64,000 bases of DNA from Schistocephalus solidus. Taxonomy: Eukaryota; Platyhelminthes; Cestoda; Diphyllobothriidea; Diphyllobothriidae. The stretch covers positions 1-64,000 of the forward strand of contig WEDG01002810.1 in NCBI GenBank assembly GCA_017591395.1, given 5' to 3'. The stretch's first letter is position 1. Each line of letters begins with the position of its first letter. Positions 1 to 9,702 of the stretch are shown here, piece by piece. Both the position numbers and the translations under genes were made by a program. A model generated the notes under the pieces. That model saw only the letters and a program-made list of their open reading frames with translations. It was not told the origin of the DNA and made no database searches.

Positions 1-526
1 CAAACAATGACGTCATTCGGACGTACACATTCGGTGGTCCACAGTCTAAAATTCTCCGTTTCTTTGGATACTAACCATCATCAGAATTCAATTCTGGATC
101 CTAAGATGCTGGGGACTTAAGTTCATTAACGCATTTTCGTGAGATTTTGTTTCATACGCCTAAGTGATCAAGAACTAATCACCTTGACGTTTCATTATCT
201 CATTCTGAAATGCTACCACCGTATTACCCTACTCTACCACCTGACCATTTTTTCCCCAGCAGTTTTTTCTCCTACCTTCTATTAAAAATGAAAGATTATT
301 AAACTCTGCCTCCATTTTTATGGTAGGAGTTTTTTTTCACTGCCTATTTTTTTCTAGTTCACTATTAATTTTAAAACATCGCTAACTGTTGACATAGCAG
401 GACAAGTTATGTATTTGTACATTTTATCTGCACACATTGTCATAACTTTATTTTATTACTAATGTTTGCTTAGACAGTGCCTTGCCGGTGCTAACCAAAT
501 ATAAATTCTTAATTCTAAATTAAAAT
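1..526 (+). mobile_element. CR1-A LINE copy A1, 3' UTR end
   Basis: Non-coding 3' end of a CR1-like non-LTR retrotransposon (called family A here) that enters from outside the window. It is nearly identical to the 3' UTRs of copies A2 (3550-4000) and A3 (33980-34505), and to the reverse complement of copy A4 (39124-39590). It ends in a small GC hairpin (about 475-491) followed by A/T-rich repeats built on AAATTCT, the tail type expected for CR1-group elements. No ORF is expected here. Copy A2 follows immediately in the same orientation. Confidence 0.85.
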
Positions 527-654
527 CATTAATGTCATTACCGATGGGAAACCTGCTAACCCCTCAGCATCTACAACAGCTGCGAACGCTAACGTAAGGA
601 TCTTTCCCAACCCAAAAAATCTCCGAAATTCCCAAATACTTCACGTTTCTTATT

Positions 655-1725
655 ATGTTACCAGTTTTTTCGAAATCATTTATTCATTTTTCAAATGCAC
701 GTTTTCCGCCAATTTATGCTAACTTCCCTCAAAATCTCATTTCTATGCCACCCCCTATCTTTCAAACGCCACAATATAGCCTTCCCTTCCAAGGTTTCCA
801 TCCAAATATTCCGTTGTACAATAATCTAAGTTCTCTTAACAGTAACATTTCGACAAATTTTAGATCAGAACAATTTGTTTCCCACCTTTCTTTTCTTCTT
901 TCCAGTTTTATTCTCCGCCACCAAATTATCCTTTTTTATAAATACAGATGAGCGAAACCTGCAGCTCAGGAAACGCTCAGCTTAGTTTCACTTAATGCGA
1001 GATCAGTTTTAAATAAGATGGCTGAGCTTAGAACAGTAGCCTTTGAGCTTGAACCAGATGTGTTGTGCATCACTGAATCCTGGGCTCACTCTCTTATTTC
1101 TGACTCGAGGCTTGCTATAGATAATTTCAATTTGTACCTACTAGACCGCGCTGAAAAACGTGGCGGTGATTGCCTCCTTTATATTAAGTCATCCTTTGTA
1201 CATTTCCCTTTCCAGCTGAGCATTTCGTCATTTTCTGGAAATGTATGCTTTGCTTCAGTCATACTCCCGCACAATAAAATAGCGGTAATTGATTGCGTCT
1301 ATAATCCTCCGTGTTATTCTGGCAATGAAAGCGAGCTCTGTGAACTATTTGAAAAAGTTGCATACACTCAATTTGATGTCAAAATAATTGTAGGCGATTT
1401 CAATCTGCCAGACATTGACTGGCAGGCAAATTCCTCTCCGCCTAAACATCAAAAATTGGTCGATACTATTAACTTTTCAAACATGTCCCAACTGGTCAGA
1501 TCAGTTACTAGAAATGACAACATTTTAGATTTAATTTTTACAAATGATGTCCACCCTCTCTTTATGAATTTTCACCATGATCTATTTACAAGTGATCACG
1601 CAATAATTCACTGTTGTTTTCCAGTCTCCCTTCTTACGAAGCCTGAGGTTAAATGCAATAACCTCGACTTTGCTAATACAAACCATGAAATGATAAATAA
1701 TTTCGTAAGCACTCGAGATATATAG
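655..1725 (+). pseudogene. CR1-A ORF2 N-terminal part: Pro-rich region plus AP endonuclease
   Basis: One reading frame runs from a Phe/Pro-rich segment (655-948) through a TGA at 949-951 into an exonuclease-endonuclease-phosphatase type endonuclease domain (952-1725). Visible endonuclease landmarks are SLNARSVLNK near 985-1017, the ITESW motif, the GDFNLPDIDW motif and a C-terminal TSDHAII motif, which supply the conserved Asn, Glu, Asp and His residues of the LINE endonuclease fold. In the living element this domain nicks target DNA for target-primed reverse transcription. The frame is closed by a small insertion at 1720. Because both halves share a frame, the TGA looks like a single inactivating mutation, though stop readthrough cannot be excluded. 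Confidence 0.8.
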
Positions 1726-1786
1726 GGTTTTCAAAGGCATTGCCTATTATCCTCACCAAATAAACTGAATAAACTGAAACTGAGAT
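1715..1786 (+). mobile_element. 62-bp LINE 3' tip insertion with 5-bp target-site duplication
   Basis: Alignment with copy A3 (31800-31850) shows 62 extra bases at 1720-1781 flanked by the direct repeat GAGAT (1715-1719 and 1782-1786). The insert has an AGGC-ATT-GCCT hairpin at 1735-1745 and ends in AAATAAACTGAATAAACTG-type repeats. The same tip occurs at 6855-6912, so this is an extremely 5'-truncated insertion of LINE family F. It shifts the frame of the host copy. Confidence 0.8.
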
Positions 1787-3386
1787 TGGCATAGCATATT
1801 CGCAATCAACGATCCAAACTTTTTCCGTGAGCTATTGCAGAGCCTCACAGAACAAATCCAGGCTTTAATCCCGTTTAAGGTTTTTAATTCAAATGCCACT
1901 TATTCTACTGTTCCGCATTTTCTCCAGAACAGACTTAAAAAATTACGAAAACAACTTAAAGATTCATCTAAAAGCTCTTTGTCAGTTCATTTAAGGATTG
2001 TACAAATATTTGAATAAGCATCGAAAATAAGGCTCGCGAGAGATAAGCGTATGGAGTCTCGGGCACTAAGTGATGGCAATTCATCCAAATCTGTTGCTCT
2101 TATCTTCCATTTTCGATCATCGGCTAAGCGTCTGAATGTAACTCCACCCTTACTCGACTGTAACAGAAAAAAATTGTTACAGACGATTTGGGCAAAGCAG
2201 AGTTGTGAAATTCGTTTTTTGCCAACCACTTTACCACTTAAACTAGCCCCACTCCCACAATTCCTCTGCTTTCAAATTCGCTTCTAACAACCATTAATTT
2301 CTCGCCTTCATGTATTCAAAAGGAAATAGCTCACCTAAAAAATTCACATTCGGTTGGAACTGATAACATTCCAAACTCGCTTATTAAACTGTTAAGGGAT
2401 TTTCCATCTTTACTAAGCAAGTTATTCTCAGTATTTCTCGAAAATGGTTTCTTCCCCGATTACTAGAAAACTTTTATTATAATACCAGTTGTTAAATGTG
2501 GTTCCAGCTCGGACATTCATAACTATCGCGGTGTTCATAAAACGCCCTCTTCGAAAAACTAATTGCAAAACAAATCACGGATTTTTGCATAAGCAATCAA
2601 ATTATAAATAAATAAATAAATTGTATATTTAATGCCCAGAGGGCCACGTCATTTCACTCAGACTTAGACGCTCTTTCGGCCTGGAGCTCCACATGGCTAA
2701 TGGAGTTCTCACCTACTAAGTGTCGCTACATGAGTTTTGGGCCTGTAAGGCTGCCGCAACCTCTTATTTTTGAAGATTGCCCTATGATTGAATGTTCATC
2801 CATCAAGGACTTGGGCTTAAGCTACACCAATAAATGAGACCTTTCACCTCATGCCGATAGAATTACTGCCAAAGCTACTCAGATTTGCGGCTTTATTTCT
2901 TATAATTTCTACCTTCCTGAAATTAAATTAAGACTTTATCGTATGTTTGTACTTCCCATTCTTGAATTTTGCTGTGCTTTCTTCGGTTTAATGAACGAAT
3001 CTAGCCGTTCAAAAATTGAAAATGTCCATATACATTTCACAAAAAAACTCCTATTTCCGACTCTTTCAACTACTTCCTACTCAACAAGATGCCAGCTAAT
3101 GAAGCTAAAATTTATTTGGGTCAGGAGACTTGAAGCAGGCTTTTGTCTCCTTTTTCGACTAAATAATAGTTCAACTCTCCCCAAGCTTTCTGTCATTACC
3201 CCTGTTAGTTTTCCTTATAACCTAAGAAATTCTGCACTAATTATACCTCCCCCTGCATCCTCCACGTGTAAACGCTCTCTCTTCTTTGCTTCTAGGTATA
3301 GTTTTCTTTGGAATAACGTGCCAATTGAAATTAGGTCGTTAACTAGTCTATCTGCATTCAAGCGAAAACTGCACATTTATTTTTAA
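1787..3386 (+). pseudogene. CR1-A reverse transcriptase remnant of copy A2
   Basis: Decayed RT of CR1-A. The N-terminal RT part (1787-2600) and the C-terminal thumb/connection part (2656-3386) are recognisable by near identity to copy A3. The catalytic region with FDLSKAFD, the GVPQG-like motif and FIYADDLK is absent, replaced by the unrelated segment at 2605-2655. An in-frame TGA at about 2836 breaks the C-terminal part. The last open stretch (2943-3386, 147 aa) has the typical CR1 C-terminal pattern RSLFFASRYSFLWNNVP followed by FKRKLH. No activity is possible. Confidence 0.8.
2605..2655 (-). mobile_element. LINE 3' tip of family Z at a deletion junction
   Basis: A short segment reading, on the minus strand, as a GCCC-TCT-GGGC hairpin followed by TTAAATATACAA and TTTA repeats. 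The same segment occurs at 12233-12285 and 40758-40802. Here it sits exactly where about 440 bp of CR1-A RT sequence is missing relative to A3. I read it as the extreme 3' end of another non-LTR family in antisense orientation, but no target-site duplication survives to prove insertion. Confidence 0.6.
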
Positions 3387-4401
3387 CACTGATTCTATTA
3401 ACCTTTTTATTTTTCCTCATCTTTTTTCCCAGTAGCTTTCCCCATGACTCGGAGAAAGGACCATCGGGAATTTAAATGACCCTCTTGAAACTATATTTTC
3501 GCTACCTCGGGTCGCCTATGAACTATGATGTCTCCTTATATCACCCGTCATCCAAACAATGACGTCATTCGGACGTACACATTCGATGGTCCACAGTATA
3601 AAATGCTACCTTTTCTTTGTATACTAACCATCATCAGAATTCAATTCTGGATCCTAAGATGCTGAGGACTTAAGTTCATTGACGCATTTTCGTGAGATTT
3701 TGTTTCACACGCCTAAGTGATCAAGAACTAATCACCTCGACGTTTCATTATCTCATTCTGAAATGCTACTACCGTATTACCCTACTCTACCGCCTGACCA
3801 TTTTTTCCTAAACAGCTTTTTTTCTCCTACCTTCTATTAAAAAATGAAGGCCTATTGAACTCTGCCTCCATTTTTATGGTAGGAGTTTTTTTCACTGCCT
3901 ATTTTTTTCTAGTTCACTATTAATTTTAAAAAATCGCTAACTGTTGACATAGTAGGACAAGTTATGTATTTGTACATTTTATCTACACACATTGTCATGA
4001 CCCTAATAGCAATGAAATACGATTCGAAGCTCGACCGGTCGTACGTCAATCGTAGCTGGAATTTGATTGGTTGCTAGTGCAGCTCGATGACGCGTCACTA
4101 AGGGCGCAAAAGAATGCGCGCAGCGTTATTAGCAAATCGATCGGGCACTGAGCTGTCAAGCACGCGCGCGCCGTGCCACGCCATTTCCTGCGCTCTCGTG
4201 CTGCGACGCGGTCGCTTAACTGCCTGTACCCCTGTTCTGTCTATACTGACCGTTTTTTGCTTTTTTTGCAGAATGTTTTGAGCAGTGTCTAAGAGAACAC
4301 TAAGTAGACGTGCTTAGAAAGGCTTTATTGATGATTTACGTCAAATTGCCGGGAATATGAGGGAAATGTATCCGGTCGTCATGGAATCTGACCTCTTCCT
4401 C

Positions 4402-5754
4402 TAGTTCGTCATATGACGACTCGGACTCAGAGATTTCCTCTGCTGATGAGGAGATAAGTTGGATGTCAGATATATCTGACGTGGCTGCAATCAACTCTTC
4501 AAGCACACCTACAATTGAAGAGGAACCAACGGTTTGCGAGGCTATGAGTTCATCGGCAATACGCTCGCGTATACCATTGATTCATCTGAGCAGTCTTCGG
4601 AAGATTATCAGATGGCTGACCTCGGACCTTCCTGCAGACGCACGAACGCTCTTGGGTGAAGCAAGTGATGTTTCAACGGTTGCGGCAATGGGCAGTGGTG
4701 AGTACGTTCATTTACGTCTTGTTAAACAGTTAACTGAGCAGTTTCGAGACCTGACCAGGCGTCTAATAGGCAATAGTGTTGTAAAGTATTTCGCTATTTT
4801 TGCTATTTTACATTCGTAATCCCTTCTTTTCCTGAAGGGTTGTAGCTCATTATGTCTGACGATGGAATTCATACTGGACGTTCAAGAAGGAACACGAAAT
4901 GTCCAATAGACCTACATGTTAATGTCACAAACTTGCCCTCCGTCTCATCCTCATCGGTAGGAAGAACAATTACTACCGTTACCGCTGTTTTAGGACAATT
5001 AATTGGGAAGCAGTGATTCAAGTAAAACACTGCCTATCGCACAGTCTCCCTCCTACGCTGGTAAGCTTATTCCTTTTAAAGACAATTTTCGTAGACGGCA
5101 GTAGGCGCCACTGGAAAAGGCGACGTTGTCACAGAACCAAACACCAAAGGCATTCATCAGGCAGAGCTTACCATCGATGGTACATGCAGTGCCATACACA
5201 AGAATTGTGCCATTTGCATGACCTAAGGTAGAGGTGGCTGCATTGCGGCGACTTCTGGAGGAACGTTTGGTGATATCCGGCACCCAAGCACTCCAACCGT
5301 CGTCAACATGTCCAATATTTAAACCAATGTTGACCGTAGATGAACTGGACGCCTTAACCGAAGACGTCACAGAAAATTCCTTCAGGGAGCAATTGGTAGG
5401 CAGACTGCACATTATTAACCATCTTACTAGGTTACGTATTTAGCTTCATTTTTTTGCTGATCGCATATTTCTGCCCTATTTGCTGATGAGGTTACGTACA
5501 ACTTGACTTTCTACGGTAGGCACCAAGACAAAAAGGCATTTTTTGCTTCCACTCTCTATGCAGTTATTCTGGGTAAGTTAAAGCTCAATAATTACTTAAT
5601 CATATTGCCGCAGAGGTTTTTAATAGGTGGAATAATCCACAAAAAGCCGACAAATTACAGTTGGAGAGGGCTTTAAAGAATGCCTTTAAGAAGGCATACG
5701 ATCGCTTACGCAAAAGGGGCCTAAAGGCTACCCTCGGGAAGAGTCTTGACGGTT
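4402..5754 (+). CDS. Spliced transposon accessory protein, DUF4806-like C-terminus
   Basis: Exon-like blocks inside the DNA transposon. Block 1 (about 4402-4700) is a Ser/Asp/Glu-rich start leading to the motif [11 protein letters not shown] and [10 protein letters not shown], a pattern I associate with N-termini of invertebrate transposon proteins; GTGAGTA near 4698 could be a donor. Further blocks lie at about 4848-4961 (donor GTAGGAAG) and about 5094-5440. The latter ends in [20 protein letters not shown], like the start of DUF4806 domains. A block ending near 5571 before GTAAGTT and a last block about 5614-5754 (Lys-rich, [12 protein letters not shown]) would complete that domain. The exon joins are inferred by eye and at least one phase is uncertain. 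Function is unknown; no DDE triad was recognised. Confidence 0.4.
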
Positions 5755-6159
5755 AGTCAAATTTGTTAACATTGTCTACAACAATTGCCTGCATTAAAAA
5801 TCAAGCTGATTGTGATGCTTTTATAATTAGCATTTCAAAGTCCATTGTGTACCCACTCACTGCCTTGCATTTTAGAGGGGAGATCCATTGAACCGGCGGA
5901 CGGATTGCCAGGTCCCTCGATACAGGATTAGTCCAGTGACTTCAATTGCGGACAGATTTCAGATTTATTTTGGTATACCTCAATTTTGAAAACTTTTTTA
6001 AACAAAATAAACTTTATTTTCTTGCTCAGTTTTATGAGATTCACCTTATCATTGGTAGAAATTGTCTCAGAATGACATGGAGGTCGTTTTTAAAGCGTTT
6101 ACCTAGTTGGGGGGTCTACAGAAAGAGAAAGGAGTTCCGCTGCGCGGTTGAAAAATGAG

Positions 6160-6284
6160 ATACGAATTTTTCGAATCCGATTCGCGTACGAATTAGGCGG
6201 TCATGGTAGTATCCGATTCGCGTCCGACCATTCGTACGGTCGTATCCGATTCGCGTCCGATTCGCGTACGAATTGTTATTAGGG
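6160..6284 (+). repeat. Subterminal short repeats of the DNA transposon
   Basis: The right end contains several copies of CCGATTCGCGT, some extending to ATTCGCGTACGAATT, in a cluster before the terminal inverted repeat. The left end (4017-4050) has a weaker relative, TACGATTCGAAG, with CGGTCGTACG. Such clusters are typical transposase-binding regions in cut-and-paste elements; binding here is an inference. Confidence 0.5.
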
Positions 6285-6459
6285 GACTTTATTTCGTTAC
6301 TTATGTTTGCTTAGACAGTGCCTTGCCGGTGCTAACCAAATATAAATTCTAAATTCTAAATAAAAAACTAACTTTATTTCGTTACTAATGTTTGCTTAGA
6401 CAGTGCCTTACCGGTGCTAACCAAATATCAATTCGAAATAAATAAATTCTAAATAAATC
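6285..6459 (+). repeat. Tandemly duplicated CR1-A 3' tip
   Basis: The last ~85 bp of CR1-A (AACTTTATTTCG through the hairpin to the AAATTCT tail) appears twice in a row, at about 6285-6366 and 6367-6459, offset by 85 bp. The first is the genuine end of A2. The second is either a new 5'-truncated insertion into the tail or a tail slippage product. The second unit has a few substitutions. Confidence 0.75.
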
Positions 6460-6699
6460 TGCGAATTTGAACCAACCACCTTCGACCTTGACCTCGTCCG
6501 AATCTTTAACAGATTAGATAATATTCTTCAAACTTTTCAGATGCGTTCACTGTGCTCTTCAGATCGCCGATTCTTTAGGATTGACAAAAACGACAAATTT
6601 CTGTGGTTACTAATACAAACTGAAGACAATCTAAGCCCAGCTTAACGTGCGAACCAATTTATTTCCCCACCAGGTGATTGAAGAATGAAAAAATCTGCC
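6460..6699. other. No feature recognised
   Basis: Anonymous AT-rich sequence between the CR1-A tail and the family F fragment. I see no convincing ORF, hairpin or repeat. Confidence 0.5.
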
Positions 6700-6915
6700 T
6701 ACTTAGGTTGTTCAGGTTGAAAGCTTTGAAATGTTTAAAAGAAGACTTGATGGATTTTTACTTGATGGACATATATTTTGTCGACGCCAGTGACCGTTAT
6801 ACTATAACCATATCGTCATGTAAGATTTGCATATTTTGCTAGCGTCCAGCTCTTAATAGGATTTTCAAAGGCTCTGCCTATCTCCCTTATATATACTGAA
6901 TTAATTAATTGTACT
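6700..6915 (+). mobile_element. LINE family F, C-terminal RT end and 3' tip
   Basis: The start reads in one frame as the usual CR1-group RT C-terminus, VESFEMFKRRLDGFLLDG. A short 3' UTR follows, ending with an AGGC-TCT-GCCT hairpin and ACTGAATTAATT-type repeats. The tip matches the 62-bp insertion at 1720-1781, which defines the family. The copy is strongly 5'-truncated. Confidence 0.65.
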
Positions 6916-6959
6916 GAATAAGGTACAAAATCGTCTCACCAATATGCCTGGTTAACAAG

Positions 6960-7060
6960 AGGACTTCAATTCAGTACAATTTATTTGAAGGAAATATAGG
7001 TGGGCACCCTCGAACTCTCTTTTTGTTACATGCAGCTGTAGTATGTCAAACGTTTGGAAA
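6960..7060 (+). repeat. Dispersed repeat R, diverged copy 1
   Basis: Resembles 24955-25060 and the reverse complement of 30060-30170 across TTTGA-GG-AGATGTAGGTGAG and the following TTTGTACATGC segment, with many substitutions. It belongs to the same dispersed family as the better copies at 25.0 and 30.0 kb. No coding capacity is seen. Confidence 0.5.
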
Positions 7061-7289
7061 AGGGAACATCGAATACTGCAGATGGACTCTTCAAAACTTT
7101 ATAGATAGATGAAATAGTTCATGCATCTGCAGTATTTGGATACATGTGTGCGTATTATTGTGCATAATGCAGTAGGTACTGTATGCATTTGTGTGATAAA
7201 GGGAAAGTATAATGAATTCTGGTATGCAGGTAGTATGATAAATGTGAGTAGGGAATGTGCGCAGAGGGGGAGGGGAAAGTAAGTTTTTT

Positions 7290-7645
7290 ATAAATAAATG
7301 TTAATTGAAGATTACATGTAGTATATTTAACAAAAATAAATTGCATCAGGATCATTGCAGTCGGAAGGCATCGTGGTGCGAACTGCAATGCTAATCCAGT
7401 TTCCGTTTTAAAGCTTCCATGGATGTGGACATAACAATATCTTCAAGCAAGGCATTCCAAATTTCGACCACATTGCTGGGGACGAAGAACCTCCGTGTTT
7501 CCAGTAGGCCACCAATCACACGTACTTGAGTGGGTGACCTCATAGGTTGGCTGTAGTTACGTATTAGGTAGCAGTACTGACCAATTAGGATTCAGAATGT
7601 TTGTATAAGGTCACCCTGCAGTTGTCTGTTACACCAAGGACAGTT
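7290..7645 (-). pseudogene. LINE RT C-terminal fragment, antisense
   Basis: Reading the minus strand gives LQGDLIQTF, one stop, then a run ending in ETRRFFVPSNVVEIWNALLE and MEALKRKLD followed by a stop near 7394. This is the standard C-terminal end of CR1-group RTs (WNALP and FKxxLD signatures) and parallels copy D at 9270-9510. The 3' UTR extends towards 7290. The fragment abuts the 5' side of copy D head to head, so two elements in opposite orientation meet near 7650-7690. Confidence 0.7.
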
Positions 7646-7689
7646 GCATAAAATTAAAAATGGAAGGTAATCAGGAAATCATTGTCACC

Positions 7690-9702
7690 AAAAAACCTCG
7701 AGGAATTCGTTATAATCAAAATGCGGTCAAAAATTGATCCATCGAGCAAGGAAGAACAATGAATCCAGAAGTATCCAGCAGGCTGAAAATAAGCTCAAAT
7801 TTGTATTCCACAATATTAATAGTCGACTAAAAACATGAACCCATTCACAGTACTTATGGATGGGAATTATGTAGAAGTCGTTGAAAATGTTGAGAAAGCC
7901 GGGCACGTGTTTGTTCTTTGCCTCAGTATTCACTAGAGAACCGGAACTTTAACTTGAAAATGTCAACAGGGCAGCTGTAAACGCAGGTCCAGTGCTTGAA
8001 TAGATACTCTTCCCGGCACATGACGTGGAATGAGACCTGCAAAATCTCAACGAAACAAAGTCATCTAATCCAGATAATATACCGGCAAAGTTATCGAGAG
8101 AATTGGCAAGTGAAATTTGCAAACCAATAGCGCATACCTTCCATTCGTCATTTAAATCAGGGAGACTGCTATCTGAATAGAAAGCAGCACATATATACCC
8201 ATAATGCAAGGCTGGGGCTCGATCCACTGTCAAGAATTATCGACTGTCAGCCTTACCTGCAGTTACTGTAAAATAATGGGATCGATACTTAAAAGGTGAC
8301 AAGGAAGTTCGTGTAGGCGAATTGATTACTCTCAGACCTCCAGCGTGGCTTCAGACCGAATAACTTTGTCTTTCCAGCTTATTGCTCTCGACAGTGCAGT
8401 GGACTCACCAACTAGACGAAGATGGTAGCGTTGAAGTCATTTACACTAATTTTCAGAGAACGTTCGACAGTGTTCCGCTCAAACGTCTTATCAATGAGTA
8501 ATCTGAAATCGGAATGAGAGGAATGCTGCTGACCTGAATTGTAGATTTACTTACAGGAAGATTGCAAACCATGTGTGTTGATGCCTCAAAGTCAATACGT
8601 ATTCTTGTTCGAAGTGGTGTCCCTCATGGCTCTGTCTTAAGGCTGTTACTCTTCCTAGTCTACGTCGACGACTGTTTTAACAACCTGGTTTGCAACGCCG
8701 TCACGTTTGCTGATGATGTTAAATTGTACAGAGCCATCAAATCTAACGCCGATAGACACGCAATTCAAGAGAGTCTCAACTGACTTAGCAGCTGGTCAGC
8801 TCATTGGCTCTTAAGTTTTAAATTTGGAAAGTGTATGTGTTCCTAAGAGTTCATAACAGAAGGACTAGTTAGGACGATTATTCCGGCCAAAAACTTTTCA
8901 ATTGGCAGCCACTTTCAAATGTTGAGGAACAGAAGGACCTTGGTGTTCTAATAAACTCCTCACTCAAACCCTCTTCACAGTTTCTTAGGCAGCTAAATGC
9001 GTGACAGGTGTTATTAGCACTCAGACGAGGATTTGTGCAGATTGATAAGGAACTATTCCGAAGAGCCTATGGGGCATTTATTCGATCTGTCTTGGAGTAT
9101 ATCCTCCAGGCCTGGCATCCGTGGTTTAAAAAGGATTATATACAGCTGGAGAGAGTGCAGGCGAGAGCTACAAAGATGTTAAAGAATTTTCGTCAATTGC
9201 CTTACGCAGTTAGACGGTCTGAACTTGATTTGTTTCCTCTGAATTATAGACAACTACGCGGGGACCACATCCAAACCTACCGGATTTTCATAGGCTTTGA
9301 GTACCCCCTAGAATTTGATAACTTCTTCGAATTGGCTCGGAGGGAGTATCTGCCCGGTCATAATTTTTACTGCAGATCAAGTTGGTCCATACGGACGTCT
9401 GACGAAACGACTTTTTCGCAGAGGGTCATTGGAGCATGGAACGGACTCCCTGACGAGGTGGTCCCTTCAGAAACTGTTGACACCTTTAAATGCAAACTAG
9501 ACACTCATTTGCTGAGAAGCAATTATACATATAATGAAGATTGTGCCAGTTGCAGCAGCTTACACTTGGCTCGCACAGTTCGATGACCTAACAGTTATAT
9601 TTGTCAGCTTTACGGTTGTAAACGTTTATTATTTTGCCATTTTGTATGTGAATAGGGAGCTCAAGGGTGAAAGCCTTATTCCTCAATTAAGTAAATTAAA
9701 GG
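7690..9702 (+). pseudogene. LINE family D, degenerate reverse transcriptase
   Basis: A CR1-group RT broken by many stops and frameshifts. In order: FTREPEL-like linker (about 7935), SSNPDNIPAKL (about 8060; ancestral GPDGIP motif), FQRTFDSVPLKRL (about 8450), SGVPHGSVLRLLLF (about 8610), FADDVKLY (catalytic box, about 8706), then a clean 192-aa C-terminal stretch from 9008 with ERVQARATKML and AWNGLPDEVV. The two catalytic aspartates are still present, but the frame is not continuous. The 3' UTR ends with an AAGG/CCTT hairpin (9663-9677) and an AATTAAG-type tail. Confidence 0.8.

Larger units (their letters stand above)
4001..6284 (+). mobile_element. Cut-and-paste DNA transposon inserted in CR1-A
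   Basis: A 2284-bp insertion in the 3' UTR of copy A2. Removing it restores the CR1-A sequence GTCATGACTTTATTTCG, with GA on both sides (3999-4000 and 6285-6286), suggesting a 2-bp target-site duplication. The ends are inverted: CCCTAATAGCAAT at 4001-4013 against ATTGTTATTAGGG at 6272-6284, 12 of 13 matching. Base composition is locally GC-rich and unlike the host LINE. It encodes an apparently spliced protein resembling accessory proteins of metazoan transposons but no complete transposase that I can see, so it is probably non-autonomous. A 2-bp duplication would fit EnSpm/CACTA-like groups, but the superfamily is not settled. Confidence 0.75.
527..6459 (+). mobile_element. CR1-A LINE copy A2, interrupted
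   Basis: A CR1-like LINE read left to right: Pro-rich region, AP endonuclease, reverse transcriptase remnant and 3' UTR. Three events are visible. A 62-bp LINE tip is inserted at 1720-1781. About 440 bp covering the RT catalytic core, present in copy A3 at 32652-33093, is replaced by a foreign 51-bp segment at 2605-2655. A 2284-bp DNA transposon sits in the 3' UTR at 4001-6284. The 5' end is truncated or diverged near 527-545, where copy A1 ends. All coding parts carry stops, so the copy is dead. Confidence 0.85.

Noticed and set aside
7949..8233. 94-codon minus-strand ORF
   Set aside because: Shadow of the plus-strand family D RT, which reads SSNPDNIPAKL and continues downstream in order.
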